From Evernia prunastri (Eukaryota > Ascomycota > Lecanoromycetes > Lecanorales > Parmeliaceae), in contig NKYR01000019.1 of the NCBI GenBank assembly GCA_003184365.1, positions 186,001 through 250,000 of the forward strand: a stretch of DNA of 64,000 nucleotides, read 5' to 3'. Made by a program: the position numbers and the translations under genes. Below are positions 33,476 through 45,286 of the stretch, in pieces. Below the pieces are notes generated by a model. The model made no database searches. It was not told the origin of the DNA and saw only the letters and a list, made by a program, of their open reading frames with translations. Each line of letters begins with the position of its first letter. The stretch's first letter is position 1.

Positions 33476-34910
33476 TCACACGGTCCTGCTGGAACCTGCA
33501 TCCGCCTCTACTTCCGTTCTCTCGTAGTCGCTCATCTCGATTTCCACTCCTTTAGCTACCTCCATTATACCCTCGGTAGACTTATAAGGCTTCGGAATCC
33601 TCTCGACGCTCGATAATCGCTCGGATGTCTTGCTCTGCCCGGACCGAGGTGAAGTCAGAGTATACCGTAAGAAGTTGTATGCCGTGCCCGGAGACGGTAC
33701 ATGCTTCATCAGAGGTTTCAGAGTCGGAAGACAGGCTGCGATAAGGCCGACGGAGACTTCAACCGTCGTCCAGAAGGTTGGCGGAGTAACTTTGATCTTG
33801 TTGATGCGGCCATGCGAAGGCTCGAAGTATACTGTTTTATGTCAGTGTTCGTCCTCTGAGAAAAAGGTACTGACTGCTATGGGAAAGAAGCATATCTATG
33901 GGGCGGCATACTGGTAAACAATTTGACCACAAAGTAAAGCCGAATTAAGCCAAAGACGAATGATCTAGTTTTCAAGTCAGCATCCGAGTAACACGGCAAT
34001 ACCATTCCTCGCCTCGATAAGCTGCTGTGCATTCCATTTTTGCACAGAGAGGTTGGTCTCCGATGTCATCCTCGCGGGGTCCCAGCACTCGAATGATACT
34101 AGTAGCGTATCTGCAAGAAAACAATCCGACTCACAAAGTGCCCAACAGGAAAACAGCAGTAAGCCCGACTTTGGTCCTCCTACTTATCTGAAGTTTGCGA
34201 ATGCACGGATATGGCATCGCAAGAATTGCAATATCCCCTAGTATATCCGTAATGGAGAACCACAACAGTGACCACCTCTGCGACTGCCCAGGGTGAGGAA
34301 CATGGCTACTATCGAGATAGAGAACTGCCTCGACTAAGAAGAATGCGAGGCCCCAGAGCGTAATGAGGCCTATAAGAAAGTTGTTTGCGATTCGAAATGA
34401 TTTGTGCAGGACAAAGATGCGGCGGTAGAAGAAGAGTACGCTGAGTTTGATGAAGGTGAAGGTAAACTTTTCCCAGACAACAGTGACAAGATTAATCTAT
34501 GTTCAAAGTTGAGTTAGTACCAAGTCCTTGACTCGATATCGATATAATCCTTGTGCTGGCATTCAACAATATGAGGATATACCTCAGCCTGGTTTGTTTG
34601 GCGCCACTCAACAGCCAGCTCGCCACCTCGTCCAAATTCTCCGATGACAGCGCCTAGAGTCAGAACACTCGTTAGCTTCAATCTTGGGGGACATCTCCTA
34701 CTTAGCCAAGAGAGGCTCAAGTATTGTACCGACTATCTGACAGGTACTTTGGCCAAGTACCAGGAGACAAGCGACGGCGCTCAGCCAGTCATCGATCCCC
34801 ACAAAGGCGCGCATCATACGAATGCGGGTATAGAATCTCAAGCACACAGCTACAAAGCCAAGCAGTGATAGCACAACGGCCGTGACGATGACACTAGCGA
34901 CTCCGTACAT
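33476..34910 (-). CDS. PTH11-like integral membrane receptor (fungal rhodopsin domain), copy 1
   Basis: Five exons join in phase: 34730-34910, 34583-34653, 34135-34496, 33912-33964 and 33476-33831, giving 340 aa. The protein has seven predicted membrane segments and the family landmarks: CLRFYTRIRMMRAFVGIDDWLS after helix 1, FTFIKLSVLFFYRRIF in helix 3, DILGDIAILAMPYPCIRKLQ, and PTFWTTVEVSVGLIAACLPTLKPL as the last helix. The long 170-nt intron (33965-34134) hides an in-frame TGA. Without it the gene looks broken, with it the conserved FVFGLIRLYFVVKLFT helix is restored. PTH11-like receptors sense surface or host cues in some fungi; the ligand here is unknown. A second member lies 1.9 kb upstream in the same orientation. 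The start ATG could have an extra upstream exon. Confidence 0.82.
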
Positions 34911-36110
34911 GTTGAAGAACGATTCTTGATTTAGGACGTTGTGATGGAAGAGAGGTGACACGAGGAGGGGGAAAAGGGGGAGTGCGCGCAGACTCAGTCC
35001 AATTTCTCGAGCAATAAAGAATCTGAACAGACAACGCTGCTGCCCACACATATATATGCTGTGGTCCAAGAGGCGGGGTAGCAGAAGTGCTCGCAGTCTC
35101 TAGCATATGGGCAGAACGAAATATAATAACGCATTTACATCACCAGACATGTTGACCCTCAGCTGCCTTTGATTCGCCAGCGTTTTTGCACGCACACATC
35201 GGAAAGAAAGAAATGAGAGTACCTGGGACAGGCTAAGGAATCCAGGAGCGGAGCCAATGCTCGCGCGGTCATCCTGCAAAGGCAGCCTCCCGGATCACAT
35301 GCGTAATGATGCGTTGACGTTCGACATTTTTGCTCGTATAGTCGAACAGTACTAGGTAGGTAGGTAGGTAGGTATGTCATAGATGGGGCAAAGAATCGAA
35401 CTCATCCGTTACCATTCTGCTTGCGACAAGCAACATTCATGGAGTCCTACTTGCCCTTAATCTCCGATTTATCCAATGCTGTATGCAAAGCTTCGAGCTT
35501 GCTAGGCCTTCTTCCGATTTGTTGCAATTAAGTGTCTTCCCACAATGTCCCCGAAGCAGGGGAAATTGTCGTTGGGAACGTGTCATCCTGCATGTACCGT
35601 ACATAATCATTGTGATTTGGGACTCGCGGTTTGATCGACCGGGTCCAAGATTTTCAGATTTCTGTACCAACAACAATGGCGACAGTACCTGTAGGAAAAC
35701 ACTCGGTCTCGCGATTGCTGTTGTTTAGAGGATCCAAAACCCCGGTAAACAAACCTTTCTTTCATGTATGAAGAATTGTTATCTCAAGGGTAGTGAGTGT
35801 AAAGTATTAAGTATTCAGAAGATGAACGTGAGAAACAAGCTCACTACATACTAAAAATCCGTGATTTCGACGGCTCAACGGCACCACGGCAGATCTACAT
35901 TACCTCCACGAATGGCCCTAGGGGCCCGCCCTGAGGCTACAGTTACTTCATTTAGGTAAAGTAGCCTTTGTATTGTTTCTAGCTCTCGCATTCAATAACT
36001 TGATGGAACATTATTCCATAGGAGTTGCTGCACACGCTCGGATTCAACACTGCAAACTTGCGCACCCCTCCTTCCTGAATCGATCGATTATCCCGGCACA
36101 CTTACCCCAT
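34911..36110. other. Spacer upstream of receptor copy 1, with TAGG repeat
   Basis: No gene is seen. Bases 35351-35375 are five TAGG units followed by TAT. The promoter of receptor copy 1 should lie in the right-hand neighbourhood of 34911. Confidence 0.5.
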
Positions 36111-36380
36111 GTTGCGCTGCATGGCGTGTTGCATTGCATAAATTTGACCCGAAAACCGAGCATACCGCGATCAGACCTACCTAGGTAGGTATTCAGCAAG
36201 TTCTACACGTGTATGGGGCTCCAAGAATCCGTCCGACTGCGGCGCGGAAAGAAGCTACAGTAAAACTCGGCGCCGCACGAAATCGGCTCCTGATAAAAGA
36301 GGGGGAAAAGCGAGAGTATTGATCGTGAGTTGCAGTGGTTCGCAATCGCGGCGACGGGCCAGGAATGGCATGGAAGGGAG
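36111..36380. repeat. Duplicated block A flanking receptor copy 2
   Basis: This block shares long stretches with block B at 38278-38634. Shared strings include TGTTGCATTGCATAA, CGATCAGACCTA, GTCCGACTGCGGCGCGGAAA and GTGGTTCGCAATCGCGGC, in the same order and orientation. Block B carries two extra inserts of about 50-70 bases. The blocks lie 2,167 bases apart on either side of receptor copy 2. Block A also contains the CCTACCTAGGTAGG palindrome (36176-36189). Confidence 0.8.
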
Positions 36381-36780
36381 CGCGCTTCTAACTATTCGGA
36401 TAGAGCACAAGTAGGGCGCCCGCTCCGCTAGGTGACCGATGCTGACCTGCAGAGCTATCATGCCGTCGATTTTAAGTCAGGGAACCATTCAGGGTCGCTT
36501 ATTATTAGGATGACAATTGAATGCCTAGATATCCTGATTGCTATCGGCATTGAGAGCGGCCTTTTTCAGCCTATAAGCCTTCTCCCACGTCTTGGTACAC
36601 TGGATTGTGGACGATACTGAAAGTCAACGCAAAAGTCCGTAGCCTGATAGATGCGCTTGCCGTTCAGCCTGATGGTCTTACCTTAGAGTCATACAAGCCT
36701 CGTACTTAGGATGATCCATTAATATTTGTGCTCTCTATACATTGCGCATCTCCTATCAAATATTTCAATGAAGCACCCTC
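36381..36780. other. Spacer 3' of receptor copy 2
   Basis: No gene or repeat recognised; it holds the 3' flank of the minus-strand receptor that ends at 36781. Confidence 0.5.
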
Positions 36781-38053
36781 TTAGCTCTTGGACACAGGAT
36801 TGTCCCAGGGCTGACCATCAAGGATCGCGTCCTGCCGCTCGGCGGAAGAAACGCCGCTTACAACAATGGAACCTTTGACCGGGCCCATTTCAATGTCTGG
36901 CAGGCCCTTGTACTGGCCGGAGTGGCCCATCCCAAAGACCTCGGTGTGCCGTGCGCTGTCACGCTTGTGGCTCCATGTTATCGGTTTGATAGAAGCCAAA
37001 TCGCGCTGGAAGAAGGTGGTCTGGCCGATACGTTTGACGACCGAAGGCATGAACGGCAAGCACGCGTTGATGACTCCAAGGATTGGCTCGAGCGCGGTCA
37101 GTAACGCAGAGAGGGCCTTCTCTTTGGCGGGATTTTGAGGAACGAGATATACCGTAAGGACGACTCTTGTCAAGGTGAGTATGACGATGCTGACCAGAGT
37201 CAGCTCTTTTGTGTGATACAATCCTGTGTCGAACTGACTCACACCAGCCCCAAGCCCATGACCGCGCTCAATGCAATCTTTCTCTTGGTCCGCATCTGTA
37301 GCTTCCAGAGCACCGGTAATGGTAATATAAAAACCGTTGAGTCGAGAAGCAGGCTGAAGACGGCCGTGTATATCGCAAATGCCTCCAGATTCCCGCAATG
37401 ACCACCAGAGATAGTTTTGTCGAAGGAATAGGATATGGGCTGGCATATAAGACACATCGACAAGACCACCGAAATCAACCCCGCGACGTTGATAGCCACA
37501 AGGACCCAACAGACCATTTGAAATCGATGAGTAGCGAATATTCGAAAACAGAATAAGATAATCGATAATCTGGCGCTGACCGCCGCTGTCATCCACACGA
37601 TCTCACCGGCAATGAAAACCTTATCTCGTCACAAGGAGTCCGAAGCATAGATGGACGTGGAAGCGAATTGAGACTCATACTTTTGCCAAAAATTCAGCAT
37701 CTGCTGGCGTAGAGTTTGTGGCATCTTGACCAATGCCGTGGGAATAAGCTGATGTAGTCAGAGAGCACGCGTGCTGAAAGAGAGGGGGGCGGGACGTCGT
37801 ACTTCCCAACGTTATGACAGTCAGAGATATATCCAAGACCTCAATCATCAGCAGCAATTTCCAGCATCGATGCCGACACTAATATACTCACTAGGGCAAG
37901 GCAGCACAAAGCATCGCTAGCATCTAGAGTCTGTCTACCCAGGCGACGAGAATAGACGCGCAGACCATATGCCACAACTGCGATGATAAGAAAAACAACA
38001 ATGATAATCATGAAGGCTTTGCCCTCCGGGTTACTCGAGGGGATGGACCACAT
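36781..38053 (-). CDS. PTH11-like integral membrane receptor, copy 2
   Basis: Five exons join in phase: 37892-38053, 37803-37839, 37681-37748, 37243-37619 and 36781-37189, giving 350 aa. The small second and third exons (37 and 68 nt) complete helix 2 (VLDISLTVITLG) and the following loop. Landmarks are YGLRVYSRRLGRQTLDASDAL, AVSARLSIILFCFRIF, STVFILPLPVLWKLQMRTKRKIALSAVMGLGLV and LLTALEPILGVINACLPFMPSVVKRI. It belongs to the same rhodopsin-domain family as the gene at 33476-34910 but is clearly diverged. The C-terminal tail is cytoplasmic and Ser-rich. It probably senses an external cue; no ligand can be named. It is flanked by direct repeats (36111-36380 and 38278-38634). Confidence 0.82.
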
Positions 38054-38277
38054 TATCGCTGTGATCTCGATTTCGACAAGGAAGATACTGCATGTAAGGG
38101 GATAGTCCGCTTTTACTTATACCTGTCTGTGCCAAGCCTCCAGATACCATTGGCATACCCGCTGCATGATGGATGGTAGAATAGCCAAGAGGGAAGATTG
38201 GTTCAAAAATCCCTCAAAGTGGTAGCCTTGCGCGGAAAGTCGTTAATTTATGCCGCCTTTTGGCACAATTATTGAAG
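38054..38277. other. Upstream region of receptor copy 2
   Basis: Short spacer expected to hold the core promoter of receptor copy 2; no specific site recognised. Confidence 0.4.
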
Positions 38278-38634
38278 GTTGCGCTGTATGGTGTGTTGCA
38301 TTGCATAATTTGACCCGGCAAAAGGCGAACATTCGGCGATCAGACCTAGGTTTTTAGCGCTCCTTCAGCATCCCATGGAAATTTGCCTCAAAGGCTAACC
38401 AGACAGGACTGCTAATTGCTTCCCCGAAGAATATGTCCGACTGCGGCGCGGAAAGAAGCCAGAGTGAACTCGGCGCCGCACCAAACCGGCTCCTAAAGAG
38501 GGGGGAAAACAGGACGGGGCGGGCAGCTCATGTAACCTAAGATAGACCCGGTGCAGAAGCGAGAGAGTATGATCGTGAGTTGTAGGTAGTGGTTCGCAAT
38601 CGCGGCAAAGGACTGGGAATGGCGTGGAGAGGAG
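38278..38634. repeat. Duplicated block B upstream of receptor copy 2
   Basis: Partner of block A (36111-36380), in direct orientation, with two additional segments of about 50-70 bases. It lies about 225 bases upstream of the receptor start and so may include part of its promoter. Confidence 0.8.
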
Positions 38635-38835
38635 TGTACAGCTCTTGGCGGGGTGAACTCCCGCTGAAAGTTGGATATTGTGTGGGGTAGAACTTGGAGC
38701 CATGATGACGGCATACTCAGTGTGAAGGGAGCTCGGGGATATGCATATGGCTCGTGGCATGCATCGCGTTTCTCGGGCTTGGAAACTGGCTTCTGGACGT
38801 AGATTAAGAACCAAAACATCGAAAGCGCAGTAAAA

Positions 38836-40133
38836 TTAGCTTAGTATACTTCGCAGTGGTATGTCCCACACGTAGCTACTTATCAAAATCCCACCGACGC
38901 TCATCAGGAAAGCCATGAGCACATTGACCGCATTGTTGTCGAGCAGTCCGAGGCCACTTTCGATTCGGCGGGTTGGCTCATCGCTCTTTTTGTTCGCTGG
39001 GTTTCGGGAACCCGCCACGAGCACCTATTCTCAATCAGCCACTTATCCGACGTCAAGAATATTGGACCTACCTTCTTCCCGCCAGTGCCTTCGATCACCT
39101 TGCCCGTCCTTCCGTCGACCACGCTAGCCTGGAACCAACCCCCAAGAGCACTATCCAAAACACTTCCAAAGCCCCCCCACACCGTGACAGCAATAACCCA
39201 GAAGATCTTCTCTTGCCATGCCCAGCCACTTCCACCCTCGAATCCGGGTTGATTGCCAAAGACTTTTCCTCGAACCGTTGTACCGGCAGAGCAAAAAGGC
39301 ATGAGGATCACGGATGTCAAGGCAATTGTGAAGGCACCCGCAAAACCGGCCAATGTCCCCACGAGCGTGACACCGCCGTTCGTGCCTGGTGGTACTTGGC
39401 GTAAATTCCAAGATGTGAGGAGTCTGGGATGGCTTTTGGAGAGGATGCCTAGTTCGGAGGAGAAGGTGTCTGCCGCTACAGCAGCGTAGTTACTTTATCA
39501 CGTCAGAACTCGTGGCAGATCGCTGAGAAGTGTTCGAAGCCTTACCTCACTATCCCAACCACCAGCGCATCGCTGCCGTAAGCCCAGCACTCGTGAGATG
39601 TGCTTTGTTTCCCCCTCGTCTGCAACTGCCAGTAGTGAAGTAATATCAGGGTAGAAGCCACCACGGAGTTCGCCAAAACTTGTATATGAGTCCGCGCTCC
39701 TTCTCCCCCCGAAGCACCTGATGAGGACAACGTCAACCGAGCCTTCACGTCATGCTTGACCTACAAGACCATCAGCTTCTCCGGCTCGTAAGATCACATA
39801 TGAGCGCTCTCCTACCTTGGTAACAGCAGTACCGGCAAGGAAGAATACAACGAGCAGCGCGAAGAAGATGCTCCAAGGATGTATGGCGTGGACGACTGCT
39901 GTCGCCGCCGCTACAACGATGCCGAAGGGTGTCAAGGACTTTCTCGAATACGCGCGGTAAACAAGGGCCAGGGTCGCCGGGGCAGCGATGTAAGGACTAG
40001 ATGTTCTGCGAGTCAGAACGTCTCTTTTTGGAGGGGGGAAGGGGGGGGGGTCTCGGATTCCTGCGGCAAGCCTCGCAACTCGTAATGCCGTACTCATTGG
40101 AATGAAATAGCTCAGCAAAGAAACTTACTGCAT
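38836..40133 (-). CDS. DUF92/TMEM19-family integral membrane protein
   Basis: Proposed exons are 40129-40133 (five bases, ATG CA), 39816-39996, 39546-39760, 39072-39492 and 38836-39024, giving 336 aa. The micro-exon gives the start MHPYIAAPATLALVYRAYSR, which fits the family. The alternative is to start at an ATG near 40097 and read through the 132-nt intron, which adds a proline-rich stretch. Landmarks are FLAGTAVTKVKHDVKARLTLS, SNYAAVAADTFSSELG, LRQVPPGTNGGVT and RRIESGLGLLDNNAVN. The protein has at least six hydrophobic segments. The plant member of the family (VTE6) phosphorylates phytyl phosphate; fungal function is not established, so a polyprenyl-phosphate kinase role is only a possibility. 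Confidence 0.85.
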
Positions 40134-40450
40134 GGACCTTCAGGAATCGGGGAGATTCCCTTTGTTGTTTTGTTCAAATGGACAGGCGAGGAAAGCTGAT
40201 TTCAGTGTGACACCACCTCGACCAGGAGCTACAGTACACTCGCTAAATTTAATCTTATCGATAAGAGCTCGCATCACGTGATTGATCCTTTTCCGGTTGC
40301 TTCCACGCCAGTTACTTCTTATATTGTGTCCGAAAGTCCATGAATCCAATCGGACGGGTACTATCCAGCCGCCCTGCCGTTGCAACCAAAACCCAGCTAG
40401 CACATTCGCTCCTTACTCCCATAAAACGTCCCTCATCCTAGGCGTCATAC
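40134..40450. other. Spacer between the DUF92 gene and the LEU5-like carrier
   Basis: About 317 bases containing the DUF92 promoter and the carrier 3' flank. Nothing else recognised. Confidence 0.5.
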
Positions 40451-41641
40451 TCAAACGCCCAAAATAACCTTCATCCTCTCATAAACGAAGAAGCTAACAG
40501 CAGCCATGGGCACTACCTTGACGTACCCAATCGTGAGTCCCACCCAAAAGCCCTTGAACCCTGCTTCCTTCCATACCTTTGCTCCTGTTTCCGCCATGCC
40601 CAACCGGTGTCCGTCCCCTACTGCTCCTCCAACCTGCATCCTCCTTCTAATCACTTCAAGCGGATACGAAACAGTCTGTGAAACCAACCCCGCGAACCCA
40701 CCAGCCAGGAGTTCCGCCCAGTATTTCAAGACGAGCGGAGCGTTCGGATCTCTGGAGACTGGGGATGACGTTGTAGTGTAGGGTACAAGGGCTGGAAGGC
40801 GTAACAAATCGGTAGTCGTGTCGTGAGTGAGAAACGACATACCAGCATAAGGAAGCATGCCTGCCAGCGTTGGTGTGAAACCCCGATAGAAGTTTATTAG
40901 GCCGCTTCTGGAAGTCGAGGCAGTCACTGCGGCGATGGAAGCGGGTGCAGAGGATGTTGACGAGTGTGTAACGTTCGGTGGGTGTTCATTGTAGATCTGG
41001 CGGCATATACTGGACAGAGAGGACCGGGAATCTTTCTTTGTTTCAAAGGCTAGGCGGACACGGATGACCTCCAGTGGATAGGTGAAGAAGACCGAGGTGA
41101 CACCTGCAAGGGAGCCTGAAAGAAGCCGACGCAAAGGTGTCTCCTGCGCTGATGAAGTGATCAAGAGAGATCTGATTTGTTCGTAGGCAAGGAATTTGAT
41201 TGCGGCGTATGGAAAAATGCGGAGGAGGGTTGCCGAGTGACCTCGGAAAAGACCGCGTAGACCGTCCTGTTGATTGATGTCGCGCATGGCAGTCACGACG
41301 CCGAACCAGGAACCGGTGTATTTAGCAAACTGAGGGTTGGAAGCTTGAAACAAGATCTTGACACGATCGAGGGGCCCGACGACGGTTTTGGCCTGCAAGG
41401 AAGATTAACGTGGACGCCCATCGCGAGGAGTGAGTGCGCATACAGCACATCCTGCTAACCCTCCAGCCAAGCCTGTCCTCAGCACATAGTCTAGATTCTG
41501 CTTATTCCTGTGCCTTTGGCTTTCTACCCCCTTCGATGCTATCGGCCCTTCATCCGGAGACTGGTTAGGGACCCGGTGTTGCAACTTCTGTTCTCCCATC
41601 TCCGGCGACGGTAGCTGTGTCGCGCCATGAGCACGGCTCAT
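40451..41641 (-). CDS. LEU5: Mitochondrial carrier, LEU5-like (coenzyme A transport)
   Basis: Exons 41444-41641 and 40451-41392 encode 379 aa. Three mitochondrial-carrier repeats are evident, each with the P-x-[DE]-x-x-[KR] signature: PLDRVK in repeat 1, PLEVIRVR in repeat 2 and PLEVIRRR in repeat 3. The string VVGPLDRVKILFQASNPQFAKYTG is characteristic of the Leu5/SLC25A42/SLC25A16 group, which moves coenzyme A or its precursor into mitochondria in exchange for nucleotides. The N terminus (about 45 residues) is a hydrophilic extension. Between repeats 2 and 3 there is a Ser-rich insertion of about 25 residues. The first ATG of the frame is at 41641; a GTG six bases upstream was not used. Confidence 0.88.
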
Positions 41642-42244
41642 ACCCACCGCAGATTAGTCGTAATTGCAAGCATCTAAGTCCCCTCCGACAGCTTCATCTT
41701 CGGAAAGCTGGAATGAGAAGTGATATGACTGTCCGGAAAAATGAAGTGCTGGAAATGGTGCCTCGGCCGCATATTGATTCGGTCTAGTGCCTCCGACATT
41801 AGCCGCTTAAACGAATTCGCCCTCAACCGTCTCTAACCGTAGCAGAGATACGGAGTACTGGTGTACTAAAGCCAGAAGTCGATAGGAGCAGTATGCTGCT
41901 ACGGCCACTTTTATCTACGAATGTGTTAGAAAGGTTCAAAGATTTACTTATTTATATCCTTCCAGGAGTGACTCTTCTGAACTTTTAGGGGAAACCTTCG
42001 CGCTCGTTAGGATCGTCAAGCTTGTTGCAAAAATGATTTGAAAGACTATTATGTATTGCATTTGATAACGACCTGACAGTTACTCTCTTGAAGACTTCAA
42101 CCCCAAAATCGACAACAACCATCTTCAATTCTATGACAGAATTTTCACGCAATCTTCTTGCGTTTTGGTCTACTAATAAAACTCACAGGCGTTAGCATGG
42201 CTCATAAGTAGGATGAAGCTGTACTCGAACCTCGGAAGTAGATC
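41642..42244. other. Spacer upstream of the carrier
   Basis: About 600 bases with the carrier promoter; AT-rich after 41900. No gene or repeat recognised. Confidence 0.5.
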
Positions 42245-42984
42245 CTACTCGCAGTCAGGACACATATCGTCGAGACCGATCCACGAGACTTGATGGCTCG
42301 GAGGTTCACTATTTGTGAGGAGCGCGGCATTCAGGTTCTCCATGCACATGACTTCACAGGTTGCCTCCACCTCCTTCTGGTCTTTCGATACTTGTGGGTC
42401 TTGACCGCCCTTCTCGCTAAGGTCTCTCTTCTGTTTGTTGAATTTTAGGAAGTCGTGACCCTTGTGGCGGTTCGGCTTGTAGCAGAGCTTTTCATCGTGT
42501 ACTGCCTCAAGATCGTAAATAGATCGGATTCCTTTCCATCTCTTGCAGAGGCCTTCAGATAGCACGGTTTTACCAGCAAGCAAGATTTCTCCATATTCCT
42601 CAGGAACACAAGAGATATCGTAACCCATTTCGTTGAGAGGGCAATTATCAGTCAGAATGAAGGTAGTGTTGAGGTGATAGTTGAAGTATTCAAACTGATA
42701 GTAGTGGCCCAAGCCCATGGCTTGTTGTATCATTTCAGGATATTGGCAGTAGCAGAAGATGGCGCTGAGGTAGTCACCACTTATGATGATTTTGAAGTCA
42801 GCACTGTGTATCCGTGCCCATCAATCCAGCCACTAGACAACAAAGATACATACACTTGATCCACGTCCGCGGGTCCCGTGAAGCCTTTGACCCTGCCATC
42901 TTGAAGTTGACTCCGAGAAAGCCAGCCATGGGCGGCCGTCAAGAAGAGCATCAGCACTGCGAGGAATTTCTGGAGGAAACCCAT
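42245..42984 (-). CDS. Small secreted protein with cysteines (effector-like)
   Basis: Exons 42854-42984 and 42245-42779 give 221 aa. Residues 1-20 (MGFLQKFLAVLMLFLTAAHG) are a clear signal peptide with a likely cleavage site after AHG. The mature part has about nine cysteines (including FCYC, ADNC-like TDNCPL, ISCVPEE, GLCKRW, KLCYKP, ATCEVMCM and the C-terminal CPDC), which suggests disulfide bonds. No known domain is recognised. A dibasic KR occurs in the C-terminal third. A small, secreted, cysteine-containing protein with no relatives known to me is a candidate effector or secreted defence protein. The splice donor was chosen as GTGTATGT shifted by two bases, which keeps the frame. Confidence 0.7.
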
Positions 42985-44097
42985 GGTGATCCGAGACGTG
43001 CTGAATAGGAAGAATTGAGGTTTTTAAGAGAACTTGGTATAATCATTGCAACAATTCCATAAGGGAAACCCTTTATCATATGTACTTTGGCCAAGCATCC
43101 GGTGGGAAGACTGAGAAGCTTCGCGCTCTTTTTGGGGAAACCTGCTCCAAGTGGCATGAGAAACCCACTTGGTCCCACCCTTTTCAGTAAATCTTGCTCG
43201 CCTTATTCCGCAAGCCAGACTGTAAAGATTCGGAGAAGGCCCACCCAGAATGACTTATTTGCGCTGAGCTAAACGATTATGCTCTCTATATAGTCATGGC
43301 GTACTCCAGAAAGTAACACCTTAAGAGTTCTTTTTTGCTGGACAACGTAGACGGCAACTGCAGAAGAGTTACCAATCATGCAGACTGTTGCTCCTTATGC
43401 TACTCCGTCGACAGACTAAGGATCTGGACATTCGGTTGATAAATTGGATAATGTCCCTTATATATATACCCAGCATTAATTGTAATATCTTGAAGACAAT
43501 TGTACTGCAAAGGGCCCAACCAACGAGACCTGACAGTTTAAGGATGTACAAATCGCCAAATCATTGATAATGTTAGCACTAGCAGGAAGACTTTTGGCAC
43601 CTTGAGCGCCCTTCTGCGGCGTTCTGAATTGTGGACAGCAGATGTGAGGATCGAGGCAGATATTCGCCATCGAAATGGCCTCTTCCCTTCTCACCATTCT
43701 GTTTGCACGCCACACAATCACGCACGGCTGATGTATCTATGTCCAAATCTGTGAATTGGCACCAACGAGAAGAACATCCTCTCCACAGACAGATCACATG
43801 CAGTTGATCTTCTTGTGTTGAGATCCATATATCAAGGGTTTTCTCGGCTAACGAGCGGGAACCATTCGCAAACCCTGGTAACCTGGTTTTGGCTAATCGA
43901 TGGGCTCAGCTCAAGGTTCAAACCTTCTCCATCCAGCTTCTTCATTATTGCCCACTCAAAGCAATAATAATGACTCTTCGCTTCTCGTCTCGGGCAACCT
44001 CGAGATCCATTTCCCATCAAGCCCGCAACAATTCCCCGCCTTATCGATCTAATTCGAACCCCACTCACCTCAACCCAACAAGCAAACCACAAAAGCA
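42985..44097. other. Gene-free spacer
   Basis: About 1.1 kb, AT-rich in the middle, holding the promoters of the flanking secreted-protein and EthD genes. Short ORFs on both strands have no coding signature. No repeat recognised. Confidence 0.45.
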
Positions 44098-44502
44098 ATG
44101 CCCTTCACCGTCATCCTTTTCTCCTACCGCAAGCCCGGGACCGCCCCCGCCGCCTTCAAAGCCCATTACGAATCTACTCACATCCCTCTGATCCAATCCC
44201 TCACCGGGCCCCACTTCCCCAAGTCCCACAGGCGCTACTATGTCCAGCGATCCGAAGGCGCGGACGGCGATAGGAACGACTACCCAGCCACGGTGCTGGT
44301 GGGCACCCAGCCCGACTTCCAGTATGACGCTTTCGCTGAATTGACTTTTGAGGACGCAGCCCACTTCCAGACTTTCATGGGCATTGTGAGTCAGGGCGAA
44401 GCAAAAAGGATGATTGCCCAGGACGAGGAAGCGTTCTTAGATCAAGGCAGGATTACCGCTGTGGTTGTGGGTGAGGTTTTGGTGACGGAGGGGAGTACAT
44501 GA
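44098..44502 (+). CDS. EthD-domain protein
   Basis: A single-exon 134-aa protein with the dimeric alpha-beta barrel fold of the EthD family: PFTVILFSYRKPGTAPAAFKAHYESTHIPL at the start (strand, helix and the conserved H-x-x-L) and FAELTFEDAAHFQTFM in the second half. The full length fits the family (about 100-140 aa). Related fungal proteins occur as tailoring enzymes (for example decarboxylase- or dehydratase-like functions) in polyketide clusters or as stand-alone stress proteins. Nothing in the immediate neighbourhood suggests a cluster, so the role is open. Codon use is GC-rich, unlike the AT-rich flanks. Confidence 0.85.
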   Translation: MPFTVILFSYRKPGTAPAAFKAHYESTHIPLIQSLTGPHFPKSHRRYYVQRSEGADGDRNDYPATVLVGTQPDFQYDAFAELTFEDAAHFQTFMGIVSQGEAKRMIAQDEEAFLDQGRITAVVVGEVLVTEGST

Positions 44503-45286
44503 TTAAGCGATGGCGATTGTGCCCACATGGCTTAAAATTTATTACAGCCTCTAGTGGTGATGGCTCCTCAATTCGTTCGTATAAATTGTAGTGGCATTTA
44601 ATCAAAGTATATTCTTTGAACGGATTGCTCATGAAGGTTTCGGTCGCCATTGAACAAGGAATTGTATGTACGGAGGTCTGCAAAGTCCTGAACATGCCAA
44701 GAAAAGGGCTCAGATGTCGGATATCACCCGACGTACAACATACAGAGTTGCCTGGATAATGCACTTAGAATTACGTCGGAACTACCGCTATTCAAGCTCA
44801 GTTCGGGGTCTGAGGACCCTATTGCCTCTAAAGATTTAGCGTAGAGCCCCCCAAAAGAAAGCTCTAGGGCTCCCCACTACGGGGGTATCTTCCGAAGATA
44901 GGGTTAGGGCTTATGCTAGCCCACGTTCAGGACTTTCCATTGCGTGCAGACCTCCACAAGCGAATAGATTGGACTGCGGCTGCGAGCTGCTACCTACTTA
45001 AATCGCGAGCGGCAGCCTTTCCATTGCATTATCGTAACTTATTTCGAAGAAAAGTCACCGCGCCGGACTGCAATCGTCCCTGACAGCTTTTCTTCCGTAG
45101 AACTATGAACAATTTGATAGTATAATTTCCATGCTACTGTTCGCTGGTCTTGAATGATGCCCTCGGAGCTGATCGACTAGAGTATTAACGAATACATTCC
45201 TAAAATTGGGACCGAGTAGCAGATTGCGGACTGAAGCACTCAACATCTTGCAGCTTTTGCTGTGTATCTGGTAGACGGTTTACAGA
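44503..45286. other. Gene-free spacer with small inverted repeats
   Basis: About 780 bases with no gene. Segment 44805-44920 contains short imperfect hairpins (GGGTCTGAGGACCC; TAGAGCCCC with TAGGGCTCCCC), which might be remnants of an element. The METTL4-like promoter lies at the right. Confidence 0.4.

Noticed and set aside
34120..34140. In-frame TGA suggesting that receptor copy 1 is a pseudogene
   Set aside because: A canonical 170-nt intron removes it and restores a conserved helix; total length stays in phase.
35381..35450. Minus-strand tRNA suggested by GAGTTCGATTC
   Set aside because: No cloverleaf could be folded around it.
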